64,000 bases of DNA, from NCBI RefSeq assembly GCF_024166365.1, contig NC_064846.1:24449866-24513865 (forward strand), read 5' to 3'. Position numbers and translations under genes: made by a program. Below are positions 23,391-34,759 of this stretch, piece after piece; position 1 is the stretch's first letter; the number at the start of each line of letters is the position of its first letter. The notes under the pieces were generated by a model. It searched no databases and had not been told where the DNA came from. It saw only the letters and a program-made list of their open reading frames with translations. The DNA comes from Elephas maximus indicus (Eukaryota > Chordata > Mammalia > Proboscidea > Elephantidae).

Positions 23391-26184
23391 TCCTTCCCGC
23401 TTTCACGCTCCGTGTAGAACCTACTCTTCAGCTCAGATTCATCCTTGTGAACATGTGCCAAAATGTCATTTCATCCTACCTTTCCTTGTGAGGTTATTAC
23501 ATTACCAGAAACAATACAATTTGAAGTTTTAGGTTTGAGTAACAACTAAAAGAAAGTTTGACTGTGTAAGTCATTAAAATTTGTTCCTGGTTGTAGGCGG
23601 GAAAGATACATGAAGAGACGAAAATTACTCACTGACTTAGGGCTGGAGGACAGCAACAGAGAAGTGCACCTCATTCATAACAGAAGCATTTTGCAGTTGG
23701 CAACACCCCCACAAATGACTAATCTCCAAGAAGAAATTTGATTCTTTCAACTGCAAGGAAAGAAGTTTAACACAAGCAGCTGTGGCGATAAATCTTCCTA
23801 TCAGTTGTGGTTATAAGGGTGGAAAATCTTGAGGTAACTGTGCTGGTGACTCACACACATTTACTTCTACTTGTTTAAATATATTTTTCTTTTATTTACA
23901 TAGAGGTGGCTTGTAATAAGCTACCATGAAATATTGGTGTCCAAAAACAATAAAAGAAAATTCATTTTCTAGCATACATAATAATAATATAGATGCCAGT
24001 TCATGACATGCAGTGTTTCCTTGCCTGTACAAATATTAAAATGATATTTCTTCTTGTAGTGTCCAAAATTCTGTTACTTTGCTTCCAGCCACTGAAAACA
24101 GAGGATATGTCCTTTTTGAATACGTTAAAATATATGTATATATATATATTTTTAAAGATTGGTGCTTGCCAAGAATGTATAGTCTACTTACAGACCTCAA
24201 GTATTTAAGTAGTGTTAAAAGAAGCCTCAATTCAAAGCAAGAAGGAACTTTGAAACTTTGGAAAATCTTGTGGTGGTTTAAGAATTCAAAACCTCAGTCT
24301 TAAGGAAAAGTTTCTGCTTCTGGGACTTAGGGAATGTCCCTGCTTTGCAATTAAGCCACTTAATACAAATAAGGAGAGAGAATACAAAGGAGAAGGAGGA
24401 GGAGACATCTGTTATATTTAGCTCATTAAAATAATGTTCACTTTCCTCCTAATTCCATTAATGAGAATTTCAATGAATGTTCCTTACAGCAATGATTCTG
24501 TAAAGTGAATATGGTAGTTGGGGGCGGGGGTGGACCACGGCTGGTCTTAAAGAGAAACTTTCTTCTGTTTGGGCAGTTCTTCATTTACGTTCTCTTCTAC
24601 TAGCAAGTTAAGTGTCCAGTTAATGCTATCAAGATTTTAAAATGAGGAGTTTTGGAGACCAAGATGTACACTACACTGTGATTGCCTAACTTTGCTTAAA
24701 TTTTGTGCCTGCTGGGCCCTGTGAATGGTAAGCTATGTGGCTCAATCCGGTTTTCTTTCAAATATGATTGCGAGCTCAACAGAGACTACATGATGTTTTA
24801 TTTTTTTTAGTTTTACTTTTTTAACCTGAGGGAATTTAGACCATGTATAATGGAAGTAAGGTGTACAGTTTGGGGTCTGTGAGCCCCTTGACTTTAGTGA
24901 CCGTACTCGAGTCATCTCTGTTTTTTCAGCCACTCTACCTTACACAAGGAAACTCTTGAAAGATGTTTACTGAAAGAAAAGCTCTTGATATCATTTTGAC
25001 TAAATAGGTAGTTCCATTCAGGTATTTTTATATTGCATTTAATTATGCTAGTTGCTTTTGACCATTTGACCTCTGAATAACTTTTTTTTTCTGGAAATTT
25101 TTACTCTTCACTTTCTTTGTACACAAAAAGTGTTGACGGATAGTGGAGTGCTCTATAGAAAGACAAGAGAGAAGGAGGACTTTCAGCCAGAGAGTCAGTC
25201 GGTTTACATTAGAATTTTTTGTGTCATTCCTCCTATCACTGTCCATAGAGGGTTCGTGGTGAGGTTACCCCTATGTGGAACACTCATTCCTCAAGAATTT
25301 TCTCTGTGGTTCTATTTTGGGAACCTTCCCACCTCTGTATGTTAAAAATATATTAAACCGGCATGGAAAGCCACAAAATACAAAGGAGAATAAGATGGTG
25401 AGCATCTGCAGGAGCATACAAATTGGGAGAAATTGCAGTGTCATGAAAGAAATATTTTATGGAGGACACGGTTGATGCTTCCCTAATGAAGATTACAGAA
25501 CTGACATAGAGGCAAGCTACAGTAGGAATGGAAGACTTCAGCTGTCCAGGCATCTGCAGGAAGTCTCATTCTGCTAAAAGCAGGGTATCTGATAAATCTG
25601 ACATTTGCCTTGCTGACAATTCCATTTCTCAGAAGGTTAAAGAAGCATTGAGGGGAAATAATGGTATAGGCTTAATTATGATGGAAGGAACTGGAATTTT
25701 GGGAGAAAATAACCATATCATCTGGGAGTTCATAATAGAAAGAAACTCTTTGGCCAATATTTCTAAAAGGGAAGTTGGTGGTGAGGCCATAGATATCTTT
25801 TCTCTGAATCTTTTAAGATTTACAAAAAGTCTCTTATAACAGTTTGACCAAAGCTAGAAAGTCCCCAGAGACTTAAGATGAAAATAGATGTTTTTTTATT
25901 TCAAGAGCACATCACGGAGCAGGCAAATGGCCCAGACTCAGCTCTGCTGGGTGTAAACAGTGTTTACATAGCAATCTCATCAGGCCTGATTGACAGTAGC
26001 TTTCCCTTCCCTGAGTCAGAGTCTACTAGACCCATTCCCATAGCATACTGACCCGTGCAGCCTCATCTTAAAGTTTACCAGGTATCTGGATTTTACTTAT
26101 CTCATGGATATTTTCCTCGGAGCACCTGAATGTTATATTTTTTGGTGCGGAAATGGGAGGATTCAATCTAGGTTTCACTAGTCA
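23391..26184. other. Unassigned intergenic sequence with a short AT repeat
   Basis: No gene or confident repeat. A short TA-rich simple repeat lies at 24130-24152. Several open frames of 60-100 codons (for example 25528-25839) show no recognisable motif. Confidence 0.4.
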
Positions 26185-26560
26185 GGCAGAATCATTAATT
26201 CATTCAGTTATTCATTCAACAAATATTTATTGAGCTCATACTATGTGTCTAGCTCTGTTCTAGGTGCTGGGGGTAGAATAATGAACATAAGAGACAAGGT
26301 TTTCCTTCTTATTTAACTTACATTTTATTGGGAATTGACAGACAATAAACAAGTAACGAATATAAAAAACAATTTTAGATAGTAAGAAGTGTAAGGAGGA
26401 AAATAAAACGGTGATATGAAAGAGAGTAGTGGAACAAATTTATTGCTATAGATGTATGGTTAGGCAAGGCCTTTTCAAGGAAGATGACATTTGATCTGGA
26501 ACAAAAATGACATAAAGGAACCAACTGTGTGAAAATACAGACGAGAGCTCCAGGCATAGG
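26185..26560 (-). mobile_element. L2 LINE 3' end
   Basis: Antisense L2. The left edge reads ttcattcaacaaatatttat and tgagctcatactatgtgtct, the complement of the L2 terminus (tgctcaataaatatttgttgaatgaa). It continues with ctaggtgctgggggtagaa and gacagacaataaacaag, as in the L2 3' region. Confidence 0.75.
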
Positions 26561-27673
26561 GAACAAGTACTAAGACCCTAAGGCAAGAAGACATTACAGT
26601 TTGCTCAATAGATAGAAGATAACTGTGGGTAAGGCATAGTGTAGGGTGATCAACTATCCTGGTTTGTTCAGGACGTGCTTGTATACCAGGAAACCCCTCA
26701 ATTCCTGTTTGGAATTTGAGATTGCCGCAGAAACTGGTTAATAACATTGACCTTACAGAGTATTTGTCTCCAGGTTAACCCTTTGGTGACCCAATTGTTT
26801 TCTGCTTTGAATTCTTTGTTGATATGATGTGTTTTCACTAACGGAAGCATGCTGAATCATTGGGTATGTCTGAATTTTTGTTTTTAGTATGGGGTTTTTT
26901 TTCTTGCCCCCTCCCACAAGCCTACCCTAAGTAGTTAGTGGTACATATGAAGTGCCACTAACTATACCCCAGAGTCCTCACCTGGGTCTATTGATACATA
27001 TGTGTAAAAAATAAAAAATTTCAAAATTTCTATTTTTCCTACCAAAAATTCAGATATCTCATACAATACCCTGTAAAAACAGTTACTTGTGGCACACGCC
27101 CATTTCTTCAATTTTAAACAGCCATAAAGGCCCCTGGCTTGTGACAGCATGCACTGTCAATAGGAAAGAAGTTTCCCAATAAACCCCAGAGGCTTAAAAA
27201 GTTCATAGTCACTATATGTACCACTGGGCACAAAACGGTTTTAAGCATGCCGTTGTCCTTCCATCTTGCCCAGGTGATATGGTTACAAGATCTCTAAATT
27301 GCAAAACCCATATCTACCCCTGAAAACACTGTTTTTTTTAGTGTTTCTCTTGAAGAATGCTCCTTTGAATTAGACACCCTTCTGCAAGCATGGAATGACA
27401 AATATACAGTAGGAAGAAACTATGGTTTGTGGCATTCATCTTCAACTGAGTCATCCTAGAACAGTCAGGTGTTTTTAATAGCCACAACTTCCCATGTAAG
27501 ATTATGTTTAGCAGGAAAGCAAAGCCTCTAACCCTGATTTTTCCACACAAAATATTGTCAAACCCATCAGTCCACTTCTTGTAACTATACAACTGATTTT
27601 CGTTTATCCTCAATGGCAGGGCTTTACCATTTGCCAAGCAATATTTCATCTTGTTCAGTATGGCACAGAGTTC
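26561..27673. other. Unassigned sequence, possible decayed DNA transposon
   Basis: No gene. It contains ttaaccctttggtgaccc at 26775-26792, resembling piggyBac-type ends at a TTAA site, a 10-base-arm hairpin at 26932-26964, and inverted 12-mers agtggtacatat (26937-26948) and atatgtaccact (27214-27225). No right terminus was found. A 149-codon minus-strand frame (27338-27787) is probably chance, as its first third is antisense of the MIR-like repeat. Confidence 0.35.
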
Positions 27674-27826
27674 CAGTGGGCAAGCCATTTCTACCTTTTT
27701 GAATCTCAATTTCCCCATTGGGGCAATCAGCCTTATAACATATGTCTTCTGGGAACATTGTGAGCTAGACTTAGGAGAATAGCGCATGCAATGTACCTAG
27801 AAGAGAGTCCAGTTCATAATTTTTAA
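27674..27826 (+). repeat. MIR-like repeat, close relative of 40660-40805
   Basis: Contains aatctcaatttccccattgg, as in the 3' half of MIR. Over about 150 bases it resembles 40660-40805 more closely than two MIR copies should, sharing features such as ttgtgagctag/catgagctag and gaagagagtccagt. Confidence 0.6.
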
Positions 27827-28289
27827 CTCCAGTCCATTGGGATATTTATGAATTCTAATTCTGGTATCCAGAACTTTGCCTATCACTCTTTGCTTCCTTA
27901 TGTCATGAAAAAATGGAAAAATTTGCCTTCTGAATTTTTATCTAACTCATTTGATAAAAATATTAAGCAGAAAAGGGCCCTGAGCATGTCACTGGAGACA
28001 TTCTTCCAAGGTAACATTGATCCATTAGTCAATACGTTTAGAGAAATTTGTTTAAGCAGATTCTAAGTCTTAAAGTTTGAGGAGAAATGAAGAGTTAAGT
28101 TTTGCAAGTGATGAGTTTGAAGCGATGGCAGAAAAGCAGCAGGAGATACTTTGGAAGCAGGTACCAATCCATCCTAGGCATAATTGCTAAGATAACTTTC
28201 CAAAAACTTGGCTATGCTCAAGTATGTCCACTGAAACATGTTTAGGAGTTCTCTATTTCTCCTAAATTAAGTTTAAACATCTCAGCCTT

Positions 28290-28435
28290 TTATTGCAAGC
28301 ATTTATAATAATAATGCAGCCATAGACAATACGTAATGAATGGGCATGGCTGTATGTCAATAAAACTTCATTTTAGAAAAACACATAGTGGATGAGGTTC
28401 AGCCCGTGGGCCGTAGTTTGCCAACCCCAGCTTTA
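28290..28435 (+). mobile_element. hAT-like non-autonomous DNA transposon fragment
   Basis: Contains gcagccatagacaatacgta, atgggcatggctgtatgtc and caataaaacttcattttaga, and ends with cccgtgggccgtagtttgcc, the terminal inverted-repeat side of the family at 18130-18305. This is the right-hand part of the element. Confidence 0.7.
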
Positions 28436-28545
28436 GATAATTTACAATCAACCTTAAAGAAATACCCTCACACATGTATACTTTAGCCTAGGGGTGCTGT
28501 TTTCTCCTCATTTTCCTTTTCCTCTATGACAAACTCTTGCATGAC

Positions 28546-28632
28546 GGAGGGTCTTTCTCTTTTTCACCAAGTATGATGTCCTTCTCCAGGGGCTGGTCTC
28601 TCCTGATAACATGTCCAAAATATGTGAGATGA
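28546..28632 (-). mobile_element. RTE fragment, truncated at both ends (copy C)
   Basis: About 87 bases (gagggtctttctctttttca, gtatgatgtccttctccagg, ctcctgataacatgtccaaa) match the 3' coding part of the RTE copies at 8360-8450 and 60080-60175. No 3' tail is present, so this is a both-end truncated scrap. Confidence 0.85.
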
Positions 28633-29999
28633 AATAAAAAATCATAAGGAATAATATTTGAATTTTTTTTAACGAATAAACAGCTCAAGCTAAAGCTTTT
28701 CATGGAACCTAAATGGAATAATCATACAGTAAATTATTTATCAACTTAGAAGGACTTATTACCATTCTTTATTTACATTAGTTGACCCTTGATTGGATTG
28801 TAGCCCAAAGAAAAGTCCAGCATGGTGAACTGGAGGGCCAACTGTGCCACTTCCTTCTCCCCTAGGAGAAGTATATGGTCTATAAGGCCAGAAGATAGCT
28901 TTTATGACACATTACTGGAGATGAGCAAACATAATGTTTTAAAACCTGAAAGCTCCTCTGAGTTAAGCAGTTTAGAGTGTAATTTTTTACCACGTGGTAA
29001 AATAATAAAACAATATTGGTGCCATGTGAAAAAGAATGAAGATGGTTGCTTTTAAGGATGATTTGTGGTGGGTTTATGTGCCAATAAAACAATATTGAGA
29101 GCTCAGTTGAAGGACAGTGGAAATTTGGACCTTGGACAAATATTGAACAGGCACCTCCTATGTACAAAGAATTGGTCCTAGGCACTCAACATCCCAGGAA
29201 GCTGCCTGCAGGTACTCACAGTTGGCTAAGGAGAGGAGGGATTAGGTATGTCACTTGGGTACAAGTCCTTCCTTATAAGATGAGGTGCAAAGGGGTAAGG
29301 TCATAGCAGAGGGGTATCTGAGGTGTCACAGGAAATTCTTTCTTCTGTTGGCCTGGAGAATGTCCCAATGTATCATTCCATCCATCGTTCCTTGGGCTGA
29401 GCAGTGTCACGTATCAACATAGTTCACACATTAGGGTGTTTCTTTTCATTTAGTACGGGGCTGAATTCAATTCCAAAAGTAACTCAAAAGAGGCAGCCCC
29501 TTTACTAAATGTCAAGAGGAACACTCCCGAAGTCTATTTTTTAAAAAATGCCAGAGAAGGAGATGGAGTCACGGGTCCTAGGGAATACAATATCAAAAGA
29601 TTTCAGAGTTGCAATGGGAAACTATTTCAAAGCCTTTCGGTATTAGGTCCCACAGAGACAATTAGAAGGCCCTTCACATGAAATACTCAGAAGTGTTTAC
29701 AAGAACATGCCCAAGAGAAGTTTATTTCTGGATTATTAACACTAAAGTTGTTTTCCTCCTTAATGAAGTCTCTAGCTCTTCAAAAAACATAAAAGATTTC
29801 ATTGAATTCCTGGGAACTTTTGGCTCTTAATGGCCTAGGAAACCAACATGTGCATCTATGTGGTGCTAAATTCCAGGATGGAAGACAAGCAAATCTGCAA
29901 CAGTCTTCTGGATTATTCTAATATGTATGGTTGATAAAAAGTTATTTAGTTTGGTGCCAACATCACTACCTCTGGGAAGCATACCTTGATTCCTCAGGT
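28633..29999. other. Unassigned intergenic sequence
   Basis: No gene or confident repeat could be assigned. The overlapping open frames at 28822-29185 lack any recognisable motif. Confidence 0.4.
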
Positions 30000-30775
30000 A
30001 AATTTTAATATATTTTAAACAGGTTTATTTAAATATAACTTACTTACCATGAAGTTCACCTCTTAAAGTGTACAATTCAATGGTTTTTTATTCACAAAGT
30101 TGTGAAACCATTACTGTAATATAATTTTAGGACATTCCTATCATCACCAAAAGAACGCTGCACCCATGGCCATCACTCCACAATCCTCCCCTCCTAGCCA
30201 TATGTAACTACTAATCTACCTTCTGTCTCTATAGATTTACCATCTGGACACATCATTTAAATGGGTCAAACCACATGTGGCACTTTGTGTTTGGATTCTT
30301 TCACTTAGCATAAAATTTTCAAGGCTGATCCATTTCGTAGCATGTTTAAGTATTTCATTCTTTTTTACTGCTGAGTAATATTCCATCGTATGGATATACC
30401 ACATTTTGTTAACCTTTCATCCGTTGACAATTTGGGTCATTTTCACATTTTGGCTATTGCGAATAATGCTGCTATGAAAATTTGTGTACCTGTCCCTTAA
30501 TTTTTAAGAGCTCTTTATCATTAGATATATTAACCTTTTGCCTGTGATATATGTTTAAAATATTTTCTCCTAGTTTCTCAGTTTATTTTTATTTATGGTG
30601 CTTTTTTTTCATATAACTTAAAAAGATTATGTAGTCAAATTTATCAATCTGAGTTCTTTTAATGCCTCTGTATTTCGGGTCATAGTTTAAACCCTTTTCC
30701 CTACATCAGTTTCAAAGAGGAATTCCTCCATGTTTTCTTCTAGTACTTGCATGGTTTCATTATTTTTTCTCGCTT
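30000..30775 (-). mobile_element. Ancient L1, antisense, 3' region
   Basis: Reads as the complement of an old L1 ORF2 C-terminus and 3' UTR: aagtgtacaattcaatggtt, ctgagtaatattccatcgta, tggatataccacattttgtt and gcgaataatgctgctatgaa. It continues with aatattttctcctagtttct and gtagtcaaatttatcaatct. Internal parts are deleted compared with a complete element. Confidence 0.75.
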
Positions 30776-32520
30776 TTAAAATAATCTTTTTATTTTGAAA
30801 TAATTTTAGATTTACAGAAAAGTTGCAAAGGAAGTATGGATAGTTTCCACATACTTCCTCTAATGTTAACATAACCACAGTACATTTGTCAAAACTAAGA
30901 AAGGTCAAAACATTGGTATGATAGAATTGACTAAACTGCAGACTTTGGGTTTCATCAGTTTTTTCACTAACGTCCTTTTTCTATTCGAGGATTTAATCCG
31001 GGATCCCACATTGTGTTTATCCCTGTCTCTTTAGTCTCCTCCAGTCCAAGAAGGTTTCTCAGTCTTTCCTTGTTTTTCATGATCTTGAAAATTTTGGAGA
31101 ATACTGGTCAGATAAATTGTACAATCTTCCCCAATTTTGGGTAGTCTGACGTTTTCTCATGATTAGACTGGGGTTAATTTTTTGAGAATACCACAGAAAT
31201 GAGATGCCATTCTTATGGCATAATATCAGGGGGTCCATGATATCAGCATGACTCCTGACTGACGATGTTAACCTTGATCACTTGGTTGAAGCCATGTCTG
31301 CTAAGTTTCTCATTTAGAAAGTTACTACTTTTCCCTTTCATTATCTATTCTTTGGAAGTGAATTACTGATTCTAGCTTGCACTCAGAGAAAGGGGAATTA
31401 AGATTGACTCCCTGGAGGGAAGAGCATCTCATATATTATTTGTGATAATTTTGTAAATAAGATTTGTCTTTTCTTTCTTTTGTTCTTTATTTATTAATTT
31501 ATTCAATCATTTATCTTTATCAGTATGGACTCATGGATATTTCTTTTATACTTTGGGTTATAATCCATTACTATTATTTATTTTGTTGCTCAAATTGTTC
31601 CAGTGTTGGCTATCACGAGATTTTTCAGGTTGGTTCCTTTTTCTTTTTGACTCTTCCATCCCACACCCCTTTTTGGCACTCTTTTTACTTTCTGGCACTA
31701 GGAAATGCTCTATGCTTATCCTGTGTTTTACCTGCTGCAACCCTAGAATCAGCCATTTCTTCTAGGAGCCCTGGTTCCTTTCACTGGAGGATGCTATTTG
31801 GAAACCAAGATCTGGGCACTGAGTGTGCTCGTTGCCCATGGAGTATCATTGTTTCTAGATCCTCTCAGCAGACGGAAGTAAAAATACATGTGTGTGTACT
31901 AATTCACAAATACACAATATTTATAATTCTGTTTAAAACCCGTTGCCATCGAATCGATTCTGACTCATTGAGACCCAATAGGACAGAGTAGAACTGACCC
32001 ATAGGATTTCCAAGGAGTTGCCTACCTTTTGGTTCTGTTTATATCTACATGTGTATGTATATTGACTATATTAAAATAATATATGTTAAAATAAACATGA
32101 GTTCAAATTGATCTCTCAGTGTCTAATCTAGCACCCCAGTGTTCATTCTAGCCTTCCCTTCTTGCTTATTAGAAACTTCCTACTCTGACAAGGAGAAACT
32201 TGACTCCTATTTTCTAAAATTTATTTCCTTATTTGTTCAACCCCAGTATACATGTAAAATAGTTTCAGAATTGGTGATTTGTGCCCCCGTGACAAACATT
32301 TACCAACATAGTACAGAGTTTATGTACAGTTTTTCTTGTCTTATCTTTACAGTATACAGTCAAAACACTGTTTACCAAAGTCACATAGGTCAGCTCCATT
32401 TTAATCCATTTCTTTCATTGAAGCTATGCTAGACATTTATAATCCAGTTAGAGTCATTTGTCACAGTCTGCATTCCTTCCTGAGATCTCCTGACATATTG
32501 GTTGATGATTTTTAATTTCT
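30776..32520. mobile_element. Ancient L1-associated sequence (family not assigned)
   Basis: Begins ttttgaaataattttagatt and tacagaaaagttgc; continues with aatgttaacataaccacagt and ttgtcaaaactaag, and with cagtatggactcatggatat. This text is a common ancient mammalian repeat that I associate with old L1 elements from memory. An AfroSINE (31936-32032) interrupts it. The 175-codon frame at 31464-31991 runs through the repeat and into the SINE and is not a gene. Confidence 0.5.
31936..32032 (-). mobile_element. AfroSINE, internally deleted
   Basis: Antisense AfroSINE: acccgttgccatcgaatcga, ttctgactcattgagaccc, gacagagtagaactgaccc, then a gap in the B-box region and ccttttggtt. Nine-base direct repeats ttctgttta lie at 31927-31935 and 32033-32041. 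Confidence 0.85.
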
Positions 32521-32527
32521 TGTAGTA

Positions 32528-33178
32528 AAGTTCACTCTGTAAAAGTTTTGTGGCCTAAGATATGGTCTGTTCTGGAAAATGTTCCATGTGCATTGGAAAA
32601 GAATGTGTGCTTTGCTGCTGTTGGGTGGAGTGTTCTATATGTGTCTATGAGGTCAAGTCGGTTGATTGTGGCCTTTAGATCTTCTGTATTTTTGTTGAGT
32701 TTCTTTCTAGATGTTCTGTCCTTCCCCAAGAGTGGTACTTTGAAGTTTCCTACTATTATTGTGGAACTGTCAATTTCTCTTTTCTGTGTTGTTAGAGTTT
32801 GTTTTTTGTATTTTGGAGCCCTGTCATTGGGTGTGTAGATATTTATTATGATTATGTCTTCACAGTGGATTGTCCCTTTAATCATTATATAATGTCCTTC
32901 TTTGTCTTTTATGGTGGAATTTGTCTTAAAGTCTATTTTATCTGAGATTAGTATCGCAACTGTTGCTCTTTTTTGGTTGCTGTTTGCTTGATGTATTTTT
33001 TGCACCCTTTGATTGTTAATATATGTATGTCTTTGTTTCTAAGCTGTGTCTCTTGTAGACAGCATAATGATGGGTTCTGTTTTTTAATCCATTCTGCCAC
33101 TTGCTGTTGCTTTACGGGTGCATTTAAGCCATTTATGTTCAGTGTGAGTACCGATAGGTGTGAGTTTATTGCAGTCAT
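32528..33178 (-). pseudogene. L1 ORF2 endonuclease, N-terminal part only
   Basis: Starts with an ATG at 33178 (TLNINGLNAPVKQQQVAEWI, CCLQETQLRN). After a frameshift near 33005 it continues in a 157-codon frame with AILISDKIDFKTNS, KGTIHCEDIIIINIYTPNDR, IVGNFKVPL and HGTFSRTDHILGHK. The catalytic-site residue in the GDFN motif reads GNFK. It ends at the element break, so the endonuclease is incomplete. Confidence 0.88.
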
Positions 33179-33599
33179 TTTGCAGTGCCTAAAAAAAATT
33201 TTTTTTGTATGTGTGGTGCTGACATTTTCTTTCTTACTCTCCTGTGCAGAATTCCTTTTCCTTGTGGGTTTTTTTTTTCATTTCTTTTGTTTTTGTGTTT
33301 ACTGAGACTTTTTCTTCCTTATTTTGATGAGTAGGTTTGTTAACTTTCTTTGTGGTTACCTTGAAAATTTGCCCCTATCTTCCCAAGTTTGAATCAGTCT
33401 TTTATTGCTTGATATCACCTTGACTTCCTTTCCACTTGAAAGCTCTATACCTACACCGTTTATTCCCTCTTTTATTGTTATGACATTGTCATCATTTACA
33501 GATTGACCTCTCTGGCTTCCTACTGTAAATCTTTTAGCTTTGTTTTATCCTTGAGAGTTCATTACCTGGGTTGGTATCTGGCTGATGTGGTCTTGAGTC

Positions 33600-34750
33600 C
33601 TAGATTCAGGCTGTTGTCTGATATTGTTGGTTCTTTAACCAAAGGACTCCCTTTAATAATTCTTGTAAGTTTGGTTTTTACATATTCCCTTAATTTCTGT
33701 TTATCTAGATATGCCCTAATTTCACCATCATATTTGAGCAAGAGTTTTGCAGGATATATTTTTCTTGGTTAGCAATTTTTTTTCTTTCAAGGTTTTACAT
33801 ATGCCATCCATTGCCTTCTTGCCTTCGTGGTTTCTGCCAAGTAATCAGAGTTTAGTCTTATTGTTTCCCCTCTGTATATGACTTGTCCTTTTTCTCGAGC
33901 TGCTCTCAGGAGTCTTTCTTTGTCTTTGGTTTTAGCGAGTGTGATTATGATATGTCTTGGTGATTTTCTTTTGGGGGTCTCTCCTATATGGTGTTTTTTG
34001 AGCTTGGATGGCCAGTTTTTCATCTTTCATGATATTAGGGAAGTTTTCTGTCAGCAATTCCTGAATGATCCTCTCTGTGTTTTCTGTTTCCTCCCCCTGT
34101 TCTGGAACTCCGATCACACACAAAATTTTTTGCTTTTGATTGTAGCCCACATCGTTCTCAGAGTTTCTTCATTCTTTTCTCTGATTCTTCCTCAAACAAA
34201 ATAGTAACCAAGAATTTGTCTTCAATTTCCCTGATCCTGTCTTCCATTGTTTCAAATTTTTTCCTAAAACTTTCTATGGCACTGTTCACTTCTGAAATCT
34301 TTTTGTTTTTCTTTTGGATTTCTAATTGTTGTTTTTGTTGATTTCTAGTTTGTTTATTTTGATGTTTTGCTTCTGTATTATTTTCCTGAATTCTTCCATT
34401 GTTTTGCCTGTCTTTTCATGATTTTGTCTGTATTTTCCGTGATTTTATCTATTTTTCCTTATTTTTTTTCTGAGTTTTCCTTCCTCTTTTGGAGAACCCT
34501 GAATATTAGAGTTTTGAATTCCCTATCACATAGTTTTAGTGACTTTTCTTCTACCAGGAGGTCATCTGGTGTTTTATTTCAGATGCTTTCTGGAGGCTTC
34601 CTGTTATTTTTTTTTTTAATTATGTTTTCATATTGTTTGCTGTCTTCAGGACATTCAGGAATTATTTTCTTCATTTATTGTAGATTTGTTTGTTTTGTCC
34701 TGCTTTTTTGTTTTATTTGGTTAAGTCTGGGAAGACAGACTGGGAGTTCT
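33600..34750 (-). pseudogene. L1 ORF1, broken
   Basis: Complement of 33932-34150 gives the RRM start (VIGVPEQGEETENTERIIQE, LLTENFPNIMKDEK). After a frame change, 33787-34023 gives RHIIITLAKTKDKERLLRAA, ARRQWMAYVKP. The C-terminal KYDGEIRAYLDKQKLREY text is at about 33640-33760 in another frame. The 34200-34750 stretch complements to the coiled coil. Frame changes break it in at least two places. Confidence 0.85.
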
Positions 34751-34759
34751 TTGTTGTTT

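Noticed and set aside
27338..27787. 149-codon minus-strand open frame
   Set aside because: Its N-terminal third is the antisense of the MIR-like repeat at 27674-27826. A faint resemblance of KKVEMACPL to a transposase segment falls exactly in that repeat and is judged chance.
31464..31991. 175-codon plus-strand open frame with hydrophobic segments
   Set aside because: It runs through ancient repeat text and into an AfroSINE; the hydrophobicity comes from T-rich DNA.
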